Counted from the stretch's first letter, positions 30,822 through 43,266 are shown. The stretch is DNA of 64,000 bases from Diphasiastrum complanatum (GCA_029204225.1 CM055113.1:10442364-10506363), one strand, 5' to 3'. Made by a program: numbers and translations. Notes: generated by a model from the letters alone, not told the origin.

Positions 30822-32287
30822 TCATATTCGGTCCATTTCCTTCAGAGAGGACTTCAGCTTCTCTGATCGCTTTTCTGATGACATTACTGGTTTTAACATT
30901 TCTAATGCTAATTTAGGAGCATCACTCTCATTCTCATAAGGGCCAATTAAACCCGAGAGAATGAGCCGGGTCTCTAATCCAGGGCAGAAATCATTCAAAA
31001 CGGCTTATCGGAGGACACAGTAAGCCTTTGGCGCTGACGGTGACAACTCCACCTCACCAATGTGTTTGGAGAGTGCTTTGCATTTAAGAAGCTCCGTCGG
31101 TCCATTTGAACTGTACTTGTTGCTGAAGCAGAAAATAAAGTTGTTGGGCAAGTTCCCAATGTAGTGGGCCATAGACCTGTCTAGAGTTCCTGCTTCAACT
31201 TTCTCCTGAACGCCAGTCCTTCGCATAGCAAATGCATCAAGCCACTGCGTCCTACATTTGGTTCAAATTATTGCAAAATGAGTATAATGAAGACAAACAA
31301 ACATAACAAAAATACACAAGTTGAATTGTTGGGTCAGACTTGCCTCGGTCCCTTCATCAATGTCTTCGGTTTGCGCAAGTTGAATTCCTTTGCCTTTGTA
31401 CTTCACGTCAACATTTTTCCCTTCGAGTACCTCGAATGGCCTCGTTTGAACTAGTGGTGGTTGAAGCATTTTCAATTGGCAAAGCACTCTTGCCAGTGCT
31501 TGCTCGGTGGTGTCCGTGTCATGGTCGATCTGCTTCTCATACGTGTCGTCAGGCTGGGTGTGGTCGAAAGTGGAACTGCCATTCTGCAAATTTACCAATG
31601 ATGCCAACATCTCATCTTCTCGCAAGCCAAGAATATGTTGCAAGTCATGCATGAACACATACCCTTGCCCGTCAATGATGATTGGAGCAAGGCCATGGAT
31701 TCGAAGCACGACATCATCGGACTCATCTATTTCTTCTGGCTCCGCTGATGTGGATGCACCTGTTGCCTCTTCCGCAGCCAAGACTGCTTTGTGCTCCGCG
31801 GATAAATCTTCCTCTTCACCCAGGTCATGCAGCTCGTTCACCTGCTCACTAGGATTGTGTTCGTTGCGAGCCACAGTCGCTGGAAACTCATTAAGCAAAA
31901 AAATAACAGTAATCTCACCGGATAGAAACTTCCTTCCTACACTTTTAAGATCAAAAGTTTTCAGCTGATCCTTGGTCAGCTCCAAGTAATGATTGTTACC
32001 CAAGTGACTAATAAATTTGTTGAGACGAGCGATAAAGGGTCTATCTCCTTTCCATATATAAGCAAGTTATATGGAATCCACATGATAGTTGAGCCAGGAA
32101 TTTGTATGGCATAAGGCTTCAAAGTTTTATCTATATGCTCACTCACATACGTGAATGCATCCGTATTAGCCCGTAGAGTGGCAAGCGTGTCTATTCTACC
32201 CGTGAACATACAATAAATACGATCTAACTGATCTAAAAACTGTGTGGGGGCTAGCAGATTGGCCAACTCTATTTTAGAGGACGACAT
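30822..32287 (-). pseudogene. Unrecognised two-exon gene downstream of the transposase-like gene
   Basis: Starts at ATG 32287 (MSSSKIELANLLAP). Exon 1 is 32287-31344 and exon 2 is 31244-30822, separated by a GC-AG intron (donor gag|gcaagt, acceptor gacgcag|tgg) that keeps phase 0. A 1-nt frameshift near 32045 divides exon 1 between two frames: GSTIMWIPYNLLIYG, then KGDRPFIARLNKFISH. Exon 2 continues WLDAFAMRRTGVQEK and NNFIFCFSNKY, meets an in-frame TAA at 31005-31007, and stays open in the same frame to TGA at 30822, overlapped by AATAAA. About 470 residues in all; the middle is acidic (EEEDLSAEHKAVLAAEE). I recognise no domain. Two lesions in otherwise good coding sequence suggest recent loss or sequencing errors. 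Same strand and only about 300 bp from the transposase-like gene, so it may be an accessory protein of the same element. Confidence 0.6.
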
Positions 32288-32410
32288 TGTGATGCAACTA
32301 AGAACACTAATTTACCAGCAAACTAGTAGTCTAATTGAACAAGACAAGCTAAATTACGAGGAAAGAAATTTCAAAAAAGCAAGAAGTGACAACAAAATGA
32401 AAACCCCCAC

Positions 32411-32420
32411 TCTTATATAG
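32411..32420 (-). promoter_or_regulatory. TATA box of the downstream minus-strand gene
   Basis: On the minus strand the sequence reads ctctatataagagtgggg, a strong plant TATA box, about 125 bp upstream of the ATG at 32287. It implies separate transcription from the transposase-like gene rather than one long transcript. Confidence 0.6.
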
Positions 32421-32583
32421 AGGGACGTGTTTCCAAAAAAAGATATTATTATAAAACAAAATAAGACAATTTTTATTTAAAGCAACAATCCAATTCGTCA
32501 GTAATATTTATCACAAAGAAATATTCGAATTACAATCCAACATAAATTGCTTCTATTCCATCTCATCAGTTTCCGTAGCTTCT

Positions 32584-34920
32584 CTAGCGTTGTTTTCCAA
32601 AACATTGGATGTTGGGTGTCCTCGACATCCATCTCTTTCCAACTCGGACTCTAGACATCCTCCATTCTTGATGCCTTGTTTTAGCATTAGAGAATTGCCA
32701 TGTCATCTTTCTAACAGAATTTGAATTGGAGATCATTGAACTCAACTCTTCAGTTCTTGTGTTTTGAAAGTGTCCTCGGCCCAAAACTTCTCTGTAAAAC
32801 CATTGGAATATCTTAACCAATGCATTACTAAGACTCTTTCCTCCGCCATGGCGTGAATTTTTGAAATATGCAGCCTTTGCTCTCCTGTAATGACTCTTTT
32901 CCATGCCTTGCATATTCCAGATAGCTAATGATTTGTAGGTTTTCATAAACCAAGGTCCATGAGCATAGAAGATGTGCTGTTCATAGAGAATTTGTATTAG
33001 TTTAAATCTTTATAAATACATAAATACGAAAGTAAAAAATTTGAGACACACATACCATATATTGAGTTATGTGTGTTTCTCCCCATGCATCGATCATCAA
33101 TTCAGTAAATGTTTTGACTTCTCTTGCGTATCTATCCAAATCTTCATCTCTCACAATCTTTTTGTTGATAGTTTGTGACAAGGCGCTTGCCAAACCTTAA
33201 CATCTGTACTTGCCATGCGAGGATCTGAGCAATATTGGTTGTGCATTGACATATTTTCTTCTAGTACTCCCATTCAACACTGCTTTCACGTGCAGTATGA
33301 TTTGACAATAAGTGTCTCGCTTTCGCACCACCCATTGAAACTTTTGCTGGAACATCTTGCGTTTTTCCACTCATCTCAACGTCTTTGGTAAGACTCACGT
33401 GGCCCCCATGCAATCCCATATCGGATAAAATTATCTCTAGATTTCTAATGCTAACATCTGCTCTTGATTTGGGCTGCATGTTCCATGCGTAACAACAATG
33501 CAAAAATAATAATTTGTCCAATATTCGTAATTCACCATGCATTGTGCAAAAATGGACTCTTTCGAGAGGAATGTTCGACACAGGACTCCAAGCTTTGTCT
33601 AGATAGTGCCTATTTGGTGCAAGACGTTGGTTGCAATTCAAAATACTTTTGTATCGTCCAGATTCAAACATACAATATATACAAAAATTCTTTGCATTTG
33701 CACCGAGACCACAATCGTACATGCATTCCAAGGTCTTCAAATCAGCAGCTAGCTGTCATTCTACAGCAAAGCTTTCTCCTTCAACATTGAAAAATTTGCC
33801 TTCATTTTGTGCATGTATTATCTTAGATATACTACATTTTTCAAATAGCCACTCCAGTACATCGTGAGACTCCTTAGGAACTTCAAATACAACTATCCAC
33901 CATATGTGATTTTCGGATTGCACGCTAATTTCTTTACAATAACTTCCGCCAAACTGTTGCAATTCACGATTCATCAAGGTGATTGTGACACGTTCAAGTT
34001 TACACCCTTTTACGATTTCTGCTTCGTCCAACTTAATAACAAATATAACTTTACCTCTGCAATCTGTAAAACAAAAATTTCATTACAAAAACATATCAGT
34101 TGAAGAAAAGCATGCAATTGAAAACCGAAATCCACAATAAATGTTCTTACCATCTATTTTAACTTCGTAATGTCGGATCATCATCGCTTGGACCTTTTCC
34201 AGATCTAAGAATATATTGTTGTCTTGATGATAATGAAAACATGTCGGAGGTCTTTTCTTCTTATTGGTTACTGTAAAAGAATCCTCAATATGCTGAAACT
34301 TTCCTAATTCAGAGAGCAAAATCGAATTGCATTCTCGTTTGGCGGATTCAACAAGTTTATAAGTAGGTATTATTTGATGGCGTTTTAACCCATTTCTGTC
34401 AGAGCGTTTCATATACTTCTTCAAAGCTCTATACCCCTTGCGACTCATACCTCCTTGGTCACATGCGTACACCATCTCTTTAACATTTGGATTTGGCTTG
34501 AACTTGTCGACTAGCTTTTTTGCAATTCTCAAGCAAATTGAATCACTTTTTTCATCTTCCACAATCTTAATCAAATCTTTACCCTTCAAAAAATGTTTCA
34601 TATATTTTTCGGCAATAAAATCTTTTCCAACTGTCTTTTGCAAGAACTCTTTTGTGTCCCGCATATGTCTTTTATTGGCACCACCACCTGGTGCCAAAGC
34701 TTCTAGTTTGTGTCTCTTAGTGTTTTCATTTTGTGCTTGCTGATCCATCGAGACTCTACGCTTTCATTGTAAGCCATATATTGTCCTCTGAAATATATCG
34801 ATTGAAGATTGCAATTCTTCAATTTTTTGCGACAGAACTGGCAAGCTCTATTTTCAAACCATTTATCTCCTGCTCCAATTTCATATTTATTCCATGCAAT
34901 GACTTTAAATTGTCATTCAT
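32584..34920 (-). pseudogene. Multi-exon DDE-transposase-like gene
   Basis: Minus strand. A coiled-coil leader from ATG 34920 (MNDNLKSLHGINMKLEQE) is frameshifted before 34748. Exon 34748-34151 and exon 34063-33261 join across an 87-bp GT-AG intron in phase. Exon 3 ends at 33056 (HITQYM|gtatg), and exon 4 starts at 32976 (HIFYAHGPWFMK), also in phase. Candidate catalytic acids are D in VIKLDEAEIV (34026-34028), D in QLAADLKTLE (33741-33743) and E in WNMQGMEKSH (32899-32901). A likely zinc site FCIYC follows the second D by about 20 residues. An in-frame TGA lies at 33756, just before the second D. Frames are disturbed near 33250. From memory, this layout matches long uncharacterised proteins repeated in hydrozoan and other genomes that lack an established name. 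A transposase role is inference. Confidence 0.6.
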
Positions 34921-36159
34921 ACTCAAGATATAAATCATATGTACTATCAAAAACGTGTAAAAAAAGATCTAGTACCACATGAAGGCATTGGTACAAAGGT
35001 CTAAGTCTCATTATCATCTAATAGTTTGATATAATGATGAATTTTTCATCTCTATGGGTGATTTTATGGAGCAACCTCAATGGGCATGAATTCATCAAGC
35101 TTCATTGATGACATTACTAATGTGGGTTACGCAATGTTGCAAAGAGCCAAACTCTCTTTACCACCTAGGCTTATTAGAGATCTCATTTCCATGGTGGACC
35201 CCATAGCTAGTTGCAAGCTATAAAATAAAATGTTTTTCTTGTATTTTGTACATGGAAAAGGGTAGTTTGACCTTGATATCCACAACCATCAAACCAAAGT
35301 TCGTTTTGACCATTGTGTTGTTCTCGGTTCATCTTCAACCCACTTGTTTATTCAGTTTATCTTTGTATTGTTGGTCATCGCTATGATTTTCATAGTGATG
35401 GTTAGCATGCTGATGATATCATTAAGATAGTCTTGATATCGATAAGCATCAATGAAATCTTCACACCGATCTTCCATGTCGCTGTCAAAACCATCATCAC
35501 AATTCGTCTGATTGTCATCTGTAAGTTCATAATCCCATCCCATTGTTGATGATTATCAAGTATTGATGTTCAAATTTATGAATTATAGCCCCAAAATAAA
35601 TTTTGAAACAATTAAGAAGTCAATTTTTATAATTTCCAATGTCAATAGGAATGATGATAATAATCTATACACACAATCGGCAAGATGCAATTAATAGATG
35701 TGAACGAGTTTTTTTGGTAAGAGTGACAACTTTCATCACTATGAATAACTTTTTCAAGGGCCAAAATTTAGTAGAAATGACACTTCTACAATATTTAGAG
35801 CTTGTTGAGCTGATGAATTTCAGTTTTTACTACACTGAAATCCAAGCTCAAATGAAGACATTATAAAAATTCAAAAATTTAGAAGGGGGACAGGGAGATT
35901 GGTCTTTAAAAAAAAATCCAATTAATGAGTACAAAAGTATTGATGGTTGCATAATATTGACTGATTTGAAATGCTCACTAAATTTCGAGTTCAAACAGAG
36001 GAGATAGAAGTTCAAAAATGAAATTGCAAAACTTAAAAAAGGAGGAGATTTCTCGAAACATTTGCTTGTTATAATTTAAAAAAAAATAGTTGAAAATCTT
36101 GAAACTGTTGAATATTTTTTTCATCTAAGCATGCTAAAATTCCTTTCAAGTATGATATT
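34921..36159. other. No defined gene; one acidic open frame
   Basis: Mostly AT-rich. A short minus-strand frame at 35352-35543 starts MGWDYELTDDNQTNCDDGFD and is very acidic. It could be a first exon of the transposase-like gene below, but I could not connect it with splice sites. Confidence 0.35.
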
Positions 36160-36164
36160 ATACA

Positions 36165-36650
36165 TCCAAAGATGTTCTAGATATTGCTCATAGTGATATG
36201 TGTGAGCCCATGTAGACTCTCTCGATAGGAGGAACAAATATTTTAACCTTTATTGCTGATTATTTGAGAAGGATAGTTGTCTTTTTTTGGTTAGAAGCTT
36301 TCAAGTATTTTTAGCAATTCAAGTAGGAAGTTGAAAATTAAACTTCAATGAAGATCATGGAAATTCAGACTGATGGTGGAGGTGTGTTCATTTCGATTGA
36401 GTTCAAAAATTACTGCAAAGCAAGTGGTATTTTGTGACAGTACACAACCAACTATTCTCCACAGTCGAATGGAGTAGTTGAAAGAAAAAATCAAACTCTC
36501 GTCAAAAGTTTCAAAACTATGTGATTCCATGCATCATTGTTGAAGACTTTATGGGCATAAGCCATCTTGACAACTGCATACTTACACTCAAATGGTTATA
36601 ACATATTAAAAAACAATCCAAGCAATTCCAAAAAATATTGGTACTCGAAA
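36165..36650 (+). pseudogene. Copia integrase relic
   Basis: Across frames it reads IAHSDMCEPM, TFIADYLRRIVVFFW, EIQTDGGGVF and TTNYSPQSNGVVERKNQTL, matching the copia integrase core (H-S-D, F-I-D-D-Y-S-R, T-D-N-G-G-E-F, E-R-K-N-R-T-L). Several stops and a substitution in the second catalytic region (T-D-G-G-G-V) make it inactive. Confidence 0.75.
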
Positions 36651-36882
36651 AGATGTCAATACATATAAATATAATACAGTTGATTGTCAACTATATACCA
36701 CTAAAATATGTTTTCATTTAACATTACATAATCTCCAAATAAATTATTAGTCACCAACACATGAAACATTGTAATGATGTCACATATTCCTTGCCAATTG
36801 TATAATTCTGAAACTGTATTGGATGAAGTTCCAAGACTAAAATATTTTCAGTGCATTCTACAACATCACAAAGTTGAAGTCT

Positions 36883-38766
36883 TCAATTAACATTATAAAA
36901 AGTACACACAAAATGACAATGATCATGTAAAAAACATGTAGGAAATCTACTGTAAGCTTGCACCTTGAGACCTTTGAGTTCGACTGAAACTGGAGAACAC
37001 GGCTGAAAGCCATACATCAACATAAAAGGATTGAATCCGGTGGCCGAATGCTTGGCACTATTGTGCACGAACTCAACCATTGGGAGATACTTTTCCGAAT
37101 CAAACTGTTGGTGAGAAACATATGCTCGAAGCATGTCTTCCAACGTCTGGTTGACACGTTATGTCTGCCCATTAGATTCTGGGTGATCCGAAGAACTAAG
37201 ACTAAGGGTTGTTTCAAGTTTTTCAAAAACTGCTTGCCAGAACTTGCCAGTGAACTTGGAGTCACGATCACTAAGAATATCATTCGGCAAACCATACAAT
37301 CTGAACAACTTTTTAACGAAAAGCTGGGCTAGTTCAGATGCCTTGACAGTTAATTTAGTTGGTATAAATTGCGCCATCTTGGTTGGCCTGTCAACCACCA
37401 CCCAAATGGCATCATGATCACTCTGGGTTTTAGGGAGTCCAACCACAAAATCCATTGAAATACTTGCCCATTTCTTACTGGGAATTTCCAAGGGATGTAG
37501 AAGACCTGCAACTTTGAGTCTTCCTGCTTTGTTTTGCTGGCATTGTTCACAACTTTGAAAGTATGCCTCCACATGACCTTTCATCTTAGGCCAGAAGAAA
37601 TTCTGCCTAACAAGGTCAAGTGTCCTCTGTATGCCTGGGTGACCAGCACAAGAGTTGTCATGACACTGCTGTAGGATTTGGGCCCGCAAGTCCTCCCTAT
37701 CCGGCACACAAACCTTTCCCTTCCGAAAAAGCAGGCCATTCCTATAGTCTTCAAGTATCTTATCATTTTGGGATTGCTTGGGATCCTGCATCCCAAGGTC
37801 ATCACTAGATCTAAAATTTCATGTCAGGACATCTAGTCAGATGCGACCAAAAAACCTATCGGTTCGACAAAGATCCCGTAGTGAAAGATACAAATCAGAT
37901 TGGATCTCGGCAAAGCATAACTGATTAATCTCTCCAATCCGACTCAAGGCATCAACAACACAATTCGACGTACCTTTACGATACTTAATGTCGAACACAT
38001 ACTCCTGAATGAGTTCTGAGCATCTAGCCTTACGGCCATGAAGGTCCTTGGCATCACAAATATACTTAAGAGATTGGTATTCAGTCATTACCGTAAATCT
38101 GGCATCATAAAGATAATGCCTCCATATTTTTAACGCTTGAATGACTGCAAAAAGCTCCTTCTCATAGGTAGAATACCTAGTCAGAACAGGATCCAGCTTC
38201 TTGCTTTCAAAAGCAACTGGTCTACCATCCTGATAAAGGACCGCTCCTACAACAAAGTCGCTAGCATCCATCTCAACCACAAAGGGTCAGTTAGGATCGA
38301 CAATGTGTAAAATTGGAGCCGTAGAAACACAGTGCTTGAGAGTCTCAAAACTCTCATTCATTTCATCAGTCCATGTTATCAATGGACTTTTTCTGCGGCT
38401 ACATTTTTTCTTTACCCCCTTAAGAACGTTTGTCGAGGGCAATGCTATTAAGGCATAGTCCAAAATGAACCTGTGAAAAAATCCTGTGAAGCCCAAAAAG
38501 GATTTCACATCACGAATTGTCAGAGGTCTCGGCCATTCTCGTACCTTACGGACTTTGTCATAATCGATTTCAAAACCTTTATCCGATATGACATGGCCTA
38601 GGTATTTGAGTTTAGTTTGGAAGAACTCACATTTTGACTCCTTAGCATAGAGCTTTTCTTGCCTTAGAAGATCCAAGACAATACGAAGATGCTCTTCATG
38701 CTCCTCAAGGGTTCGACTACAAATTAATATGTCGTCCAAATACACCACCATTGCGACAATCAGAGT
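36883..38766 (-). pseudogene. Ty3/gypsy pol fragment (RT, RNase H, integrase)
   Basis: Minus strand. From 38766 it begins abruptly at the RT palm (VVYLDDILICSRTLEEHEEH) and runs through the thumb (FLGFTGFFHRFILDYA). RNase H follows (MDASDFVVGAVL, YEKELFAVIQAL); its third acidic motif is T-E-Y-Q-S-L in place of the usual T-D-H-Q-S-L. Then comes the integrase zinc domain (HPGIQRTLDLV...CEQCQQNK) and core (MDFVVGLPKT, LSDRDSKFTGKFW, SDHPESNGQT). The frame breaks between 38280 and 38287, between 37837 and 37791, and near 37150. No gag, protease or LTR was found, and the RT N-terminus is missing, so this is a fragment. Confidence 0.9.
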
Positions 38767-38779
38767 TGCATAGTTCTTT

Positions 38780-38870
38780 CTTTGAACCCACGAACTCACT
38801 CTAGAACTAAGCATATCGAAGTTCAATTTCATTTTCTAAGGGAGAAAGTATCTGAATTTCAATGGTTCGA
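38780..38870 (+). pseudogene. Copia RNase H C-terminal remnant
   Basis: Plus strand: RTHSRTKHIEVQFHFLREKV, the conserved end of copia RNase H. It starts directly where the minus-strand gypsy fragment ends. With the copia integrase relic at 36165-36650 this suggests the gypsy sequence interrupted a copia element. Confidence 0.75.
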
Positions 38871-39985
38871 TTCGATCCTTATAGAATTTCATTGTTATTC
38901 CTTGGGTTGGGGAGAACACACACACAAACCCAACATAGTATATGTCCATCTTATCTTGCATAAGAATCACCAATTCCTAGGCTATTTTTCTAGAGTTGCC
39001 GATCCCCAATCATGGCAGAGAGAATCCAAACCTCGACCAGTCTCCATTTTTTATAGACTCTTTTGAGCCTTCATTATAGAATTATGCAAAAGCCTTCATT
39101 ATAGACTTGGAAAAGCCAGCTTAAGATACCATTCATAAGCTTTAACAAGCTTTCAAATTCTTGTTCTTGTTTCTCAAGTACTTCACATACCTGCACATAC
39201 CCTTAAATGAAGGTTAGATGTGAAATTATACCATTTAGAAATGGTTCATCATATAATTTTCTAAGTTCTTAGATCCTTAGATTCTAAGTTCTTAGATCCT
39301 TACATTTGACAATCCTTCTGCTGTGCATGACAAAAAACTGATAAGATCAGTATTACAAACACTCTCAACCAAAGACCACATGCGAAGATGTGAAACTCTC
39401 AATCCTTACATTAGAATTTAAATGAACTACAGTATTTTCTTAGTTGTCTATGCACCACGTCATCTCAAATTAATGGGGCAATCGCACATGGAAGTTCGCA
39501 ACATTTGACTGGTGAAGAATATCCATTATTCGGTACCCATCCATATGTTAAGGAAGTATCGATTCATCTGTTCAGCATGAAACTTGCCCTTCATTTAATT
39601 AGCTTTAGAATTAAGTCTTTTTGTGTTGAATAATGTTGACAATCTATAGATATGTTGATAATCTTTTTTAGATATTTTTTCATAGAGGGTCTTTAAAATT
39701 AAAAAACTCAACTTCTAATAATAAATAGCTTAACATTCAAGAAAAAAACACTCTAAACATAGAATAAGATACAAACATTCAATGGCTCACTAGATTTTCC
39801 ATAAGATATGTATAAAACGAATAAATCTGCAAACCCTGGTGCATTTATTTATAGAAGAAACTAGTAGGTACATTGATGAAAAAGATATATACACCCCGAA
39901 GGGGAAGTTTAAGCAAAAGTAAGCTCAAACAAGAGCGAAGCTTGCACTAAAGCTGAGATTAATCTACATCTTGGCATTCAGAATA
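38871..39985. other. No recognisable gene
   Basis: AT-rich interval with small direct repeats (ttctaagttcttagatcctta twice near 39260-39300). Nothing coding seen. Confidence 0.45.
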
Positions 39986-39989
39986 AAAG

Positions 39990-42368
39990 TGCAAAAACTA
40001 TGATGATGTCAGTGGGAGTCTGCCAACTCATTGCAACAGACCAAAAAAGTGAAGAGGTGGTGAATCGGCTAATGAAGGGAGATGAGATGTAGCAGACCCA
40101 ACCACCATTGCCCGTTGCAAGATTGATAGGGCCTGAGCATGTTGCAGGGCATCTGAAATACATTGTTTGAAAGAAGCCACGAAAATAGAACCGGAAATAC
40201 CTTGCCGCTCTGCCACCTAATGAGAACACATGCGAAGAAAATTCTCAAAGCATCAATGCAAGGTGCCATAAGTCTCAATTGCCAGGGGTGATGAAAGCAT
40301 CAGTAGGGTGCCTGTCGAAGTAGTTTCTTTCCTTCTCTTGTGCTGCCACGCCTGCGGCTTCTCCTAGTGTGAAGGCAGTAGGTCACCACGCATGGGATCA
40401 ACAACAACAACATCTGCCAAAGTACAAATCTCATCCCGAGGAAGGACAATGTCAACACGCTTGCGGAAAGAGTGGTACGCGGTAGAAGGAAGGACATGAG
40501 ACTGCTCTCTGAGGACATGGAATCCTCCATCTTTGTCTATAGCGGCTGCTACATCTCTGACAAGATCATGCGTAGCTGTGCGCTCACTCCCACAAGGACA
40601 GTGGAGGAGGTGGATAGCAAGAGCACCAATAGGTGACCACAAACACACATGGAGAGACCCGTGACTGAGATATGAGGTAGCTCCAAGCGAAGACGAAGAG
40701 CAGTGGTGAAGATGGCCGAAGACAACCGAAAGGAAGGAATAACAGGCCGAGCTGATAGCCAAGCCCCCGCACCTGGACTCGCACAAGAAAGAAGCCGAGG
40801 TCGATGCAACGCCGAAGGATCCTCAGAGAGCATGATGGAAAGGGTTTGCTTGTGCACGCGCTCCAAGAGGGTCTCTTGCAGGTGATCTGAACTGAAAGTG
40901 AGGAGTTGCTCAAATGAAGGAAGACATGCTTGGGCAGAGAGGGGGAGCAGCTCTCGCGCAACGATGAGGAGGTGCTAAAAAGGCAGAGAACCGCTATCCA
41001 CACATTAGAAACATCCACTTGGAGAACAACCTAGTCAGGATGGAGATCAAGAGTGGCACGCAAACCATGAATGACAGCTTCACATCTATCAGGAGTAGAG
41101 ACGCGGGGAGAGAAAAGAGACAAAAATCTGCTGAAACTGAAAACAGATAGAGCGACTTACAAGACGGAGGAGGACTTCGCCAACAACGATGGGACGGACG
41201 CCACCCTAGGCTTTCATCATGGCGATCAATGAGACGCAGACAAAAGATGTGCAATGGAAGAGGAATGTAACCAGAGGCGATAAAAGAGCAGACCTAGAAG
41301 AGTTGAACAAAGCCACTAGCAGAGTCCTTAGGTGGAAAGCAATCGCGAAGGTGTTCATAGACCAAATAGGAGGGACCACCAACAACAAGACGAGGACTAC
41401 GATGGAAGACATGAGAGAAAGAATCAAAATCAAGCACCAAGTCAACATCAGGCACAAAGTCCTCTACAAACAAAGGAAGAATGTCTTTAGAAGCAGGATG
41501 AATAGCTTGGAGAGCAGCAACAATATCAATAGAAGAAGGAGCGGGCGTGAGAGGACCTAAAGCTCGAGCTACACAAGAATACTCACCAACTTGCCCGAGA
41601 TGTAGGGTGTGACGAAGGCGACGATGGAGAGGTGGGACGCCTTGAGGTTGAGAGTCATGTGAGTTGCGAGCAACAAGTGCCAAACAACGGACAAAGTGTT
41701 CATCATGAAGCGTTTCCCAGTCTCTCGATAGAAAGCGACGAAGGCAAGCACGAGTTTCTCTATGACCAGCATCCCCACCCCTCGGAGGGAGGACTAGACA
41801 CCAAAGGGAAAAAAAAGAAACAGATTCCAAGCTGCAATGTCAAAGGGGTCAATAGCCAAGCGATCAAGATTAAGATGCATAGCAAGTTGAGTTTCATGAC
41901 GGAGTGTGAGGGGAATATGAAAGTAGAGCCTTACACGAGGGAAGACCAAGTGAAAAGCGCCAAGGACGTCAAGGGAAGAAATCCCCAAGCTGAAGCAGAG
42001 GGCGAATGGGGTGCTGAGAGAGGAGGGCGATATTGAGACGATCGAAGCAGCGTAGGACAAGAGCGATGGTGACGGGCAAGACCTCCTCTAGGAGAGAATA
42101 AACGACCACAAGCATGACAAGGAACCCGTTCAGGGGGTTGAGAAGGCAAAGCAACAAGGGTCAAAGGAGGTTCACAATCGAGCGAGGGGGCAGCAGTGCC
42201 AAGGGAAGAGCTGGCCGAAGGAGGAACAAAGGGTGTTGAGGCAAGCGTAGAACCATCAGCAAAAAGCACAGCCTGACGCGAACGAGGAGGGGAGTCTGGA
42301 GGAGGAGAGATAGAGGTAGCAAGACGTTTGTGATTGAGAGGACGAAGTCGAGAGATGTCTGAAGTCAT
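39990..42368 (-). pseudogene. R2-type (REL-endonuclease) non-LTR retrotransposon relic
   Basis: Minus strand. The N-terminus (41931-42368) has a zinc-finger-like CHACGRLFSPRGGLARHHRSC. The middle contains a conserved lead-in (41294-41830; SIDIVAALQAIHP, then PSYLVYEHLRD). RT motif GGVRPIVVGEVLLRLVSRS is at about 41150-41205, and VVLQVDVSN follows in another frame. After the RT, 40364-40620 encodes CPCGSERTATHDLVRDVAAA and then RVDIVLP...LADVVVVDP, resembling the CCHC motif plus restriction-enzyme-like endonuclease of R2/NeSL-type elements. Frames change many times, so it is dead. It is GC-rich compared with its flanks. Clade assignment is from motif order only. Confidence 0.65.
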
Positions 42369-43266
42369 GAAAAAAATTGTACAAAGGGATCCCTGTGATG
42401 GACCACCTTACCAACTGAACTGAAATCTTTTTTATTTTTCTTCACATGGAATGTCGTTAACCTCAACGGAGCCGTCGACCAAAGTAAACGTGTTGCAATA
42501 GATTTCGAAGAACTTGCCTAAACAAAATGCCCACCAAAACATTGAAAGACCATCAATAGGAATTGTTTTGAAAGCTCTACCGCTGCTCCGTTGTTGTCAA
42601 GAGAGAGGTCTTCTTTAGGTTGTCACAGTCGGAACGATACAACCTACTCTTCTAAACATGATGGGAAGCTCTTCTCAAGGTAGCCATGGATTACACATGA
42701 AGCAACCAAAGTTCTGCAAATAGGTTGTTGAACTCCTACCAATTACCTCCGCAACTTTCTGATTGTCGGTCTACAGCGCTATCGCTCTTTAAACAAGAAC
42801 CTCTAATAACCGAGAGTTAAATCCTAATCTTTCAAACACATGCTACACGACAACACAGGGATTGTTAAACCCTTTGCTCTTTTCCGCCCTTTATGTGAAC
42901 ATGATGCTGCTGATTCTGATTTGAAATAACCCTATGAAACATATGTGCAGCTTGCATGTGCTTGATTGTAATCTAGTGCGCACTGCTACTGCTGTAGTAA
43001 TTTTTTTTTTTTTTGACTTTTCTATTGACATACCTTAGTCACAGTGATTTGACAAAATTCGATGCAGGCAGAAGAAAGCGGTTGTGACATTGAATCTGCT
43101 GGGCTCCGCAAAGCGGCTGTGAAAGTGAATCTGCTGGGCTCTGTTAGTTTTTTGTTTGAGAAGAAGCGTCACTTATGGTGATATTAGCAACCGAGCCTTA
43201 TAATGTCCAAGATCTCCTATGGCGAGGAAGGTCTGTTTGATGCGTGCAATTGGAGAGCGAGCAAAA
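42369..43266. other. No recognisable gene
   Basis: Includes a short T homopolymer near 43003-43014 and a small direct duplication (gcggctgtga...gaatctgctgggctc twice, 43080-43143). No coding feature. Confidence 0.45.

Noticed and set aside
40703-42036. Plus-strand charged open frames
   Set aside because: Antisense to the R2-type relic, whose motifs read on the minus strand.
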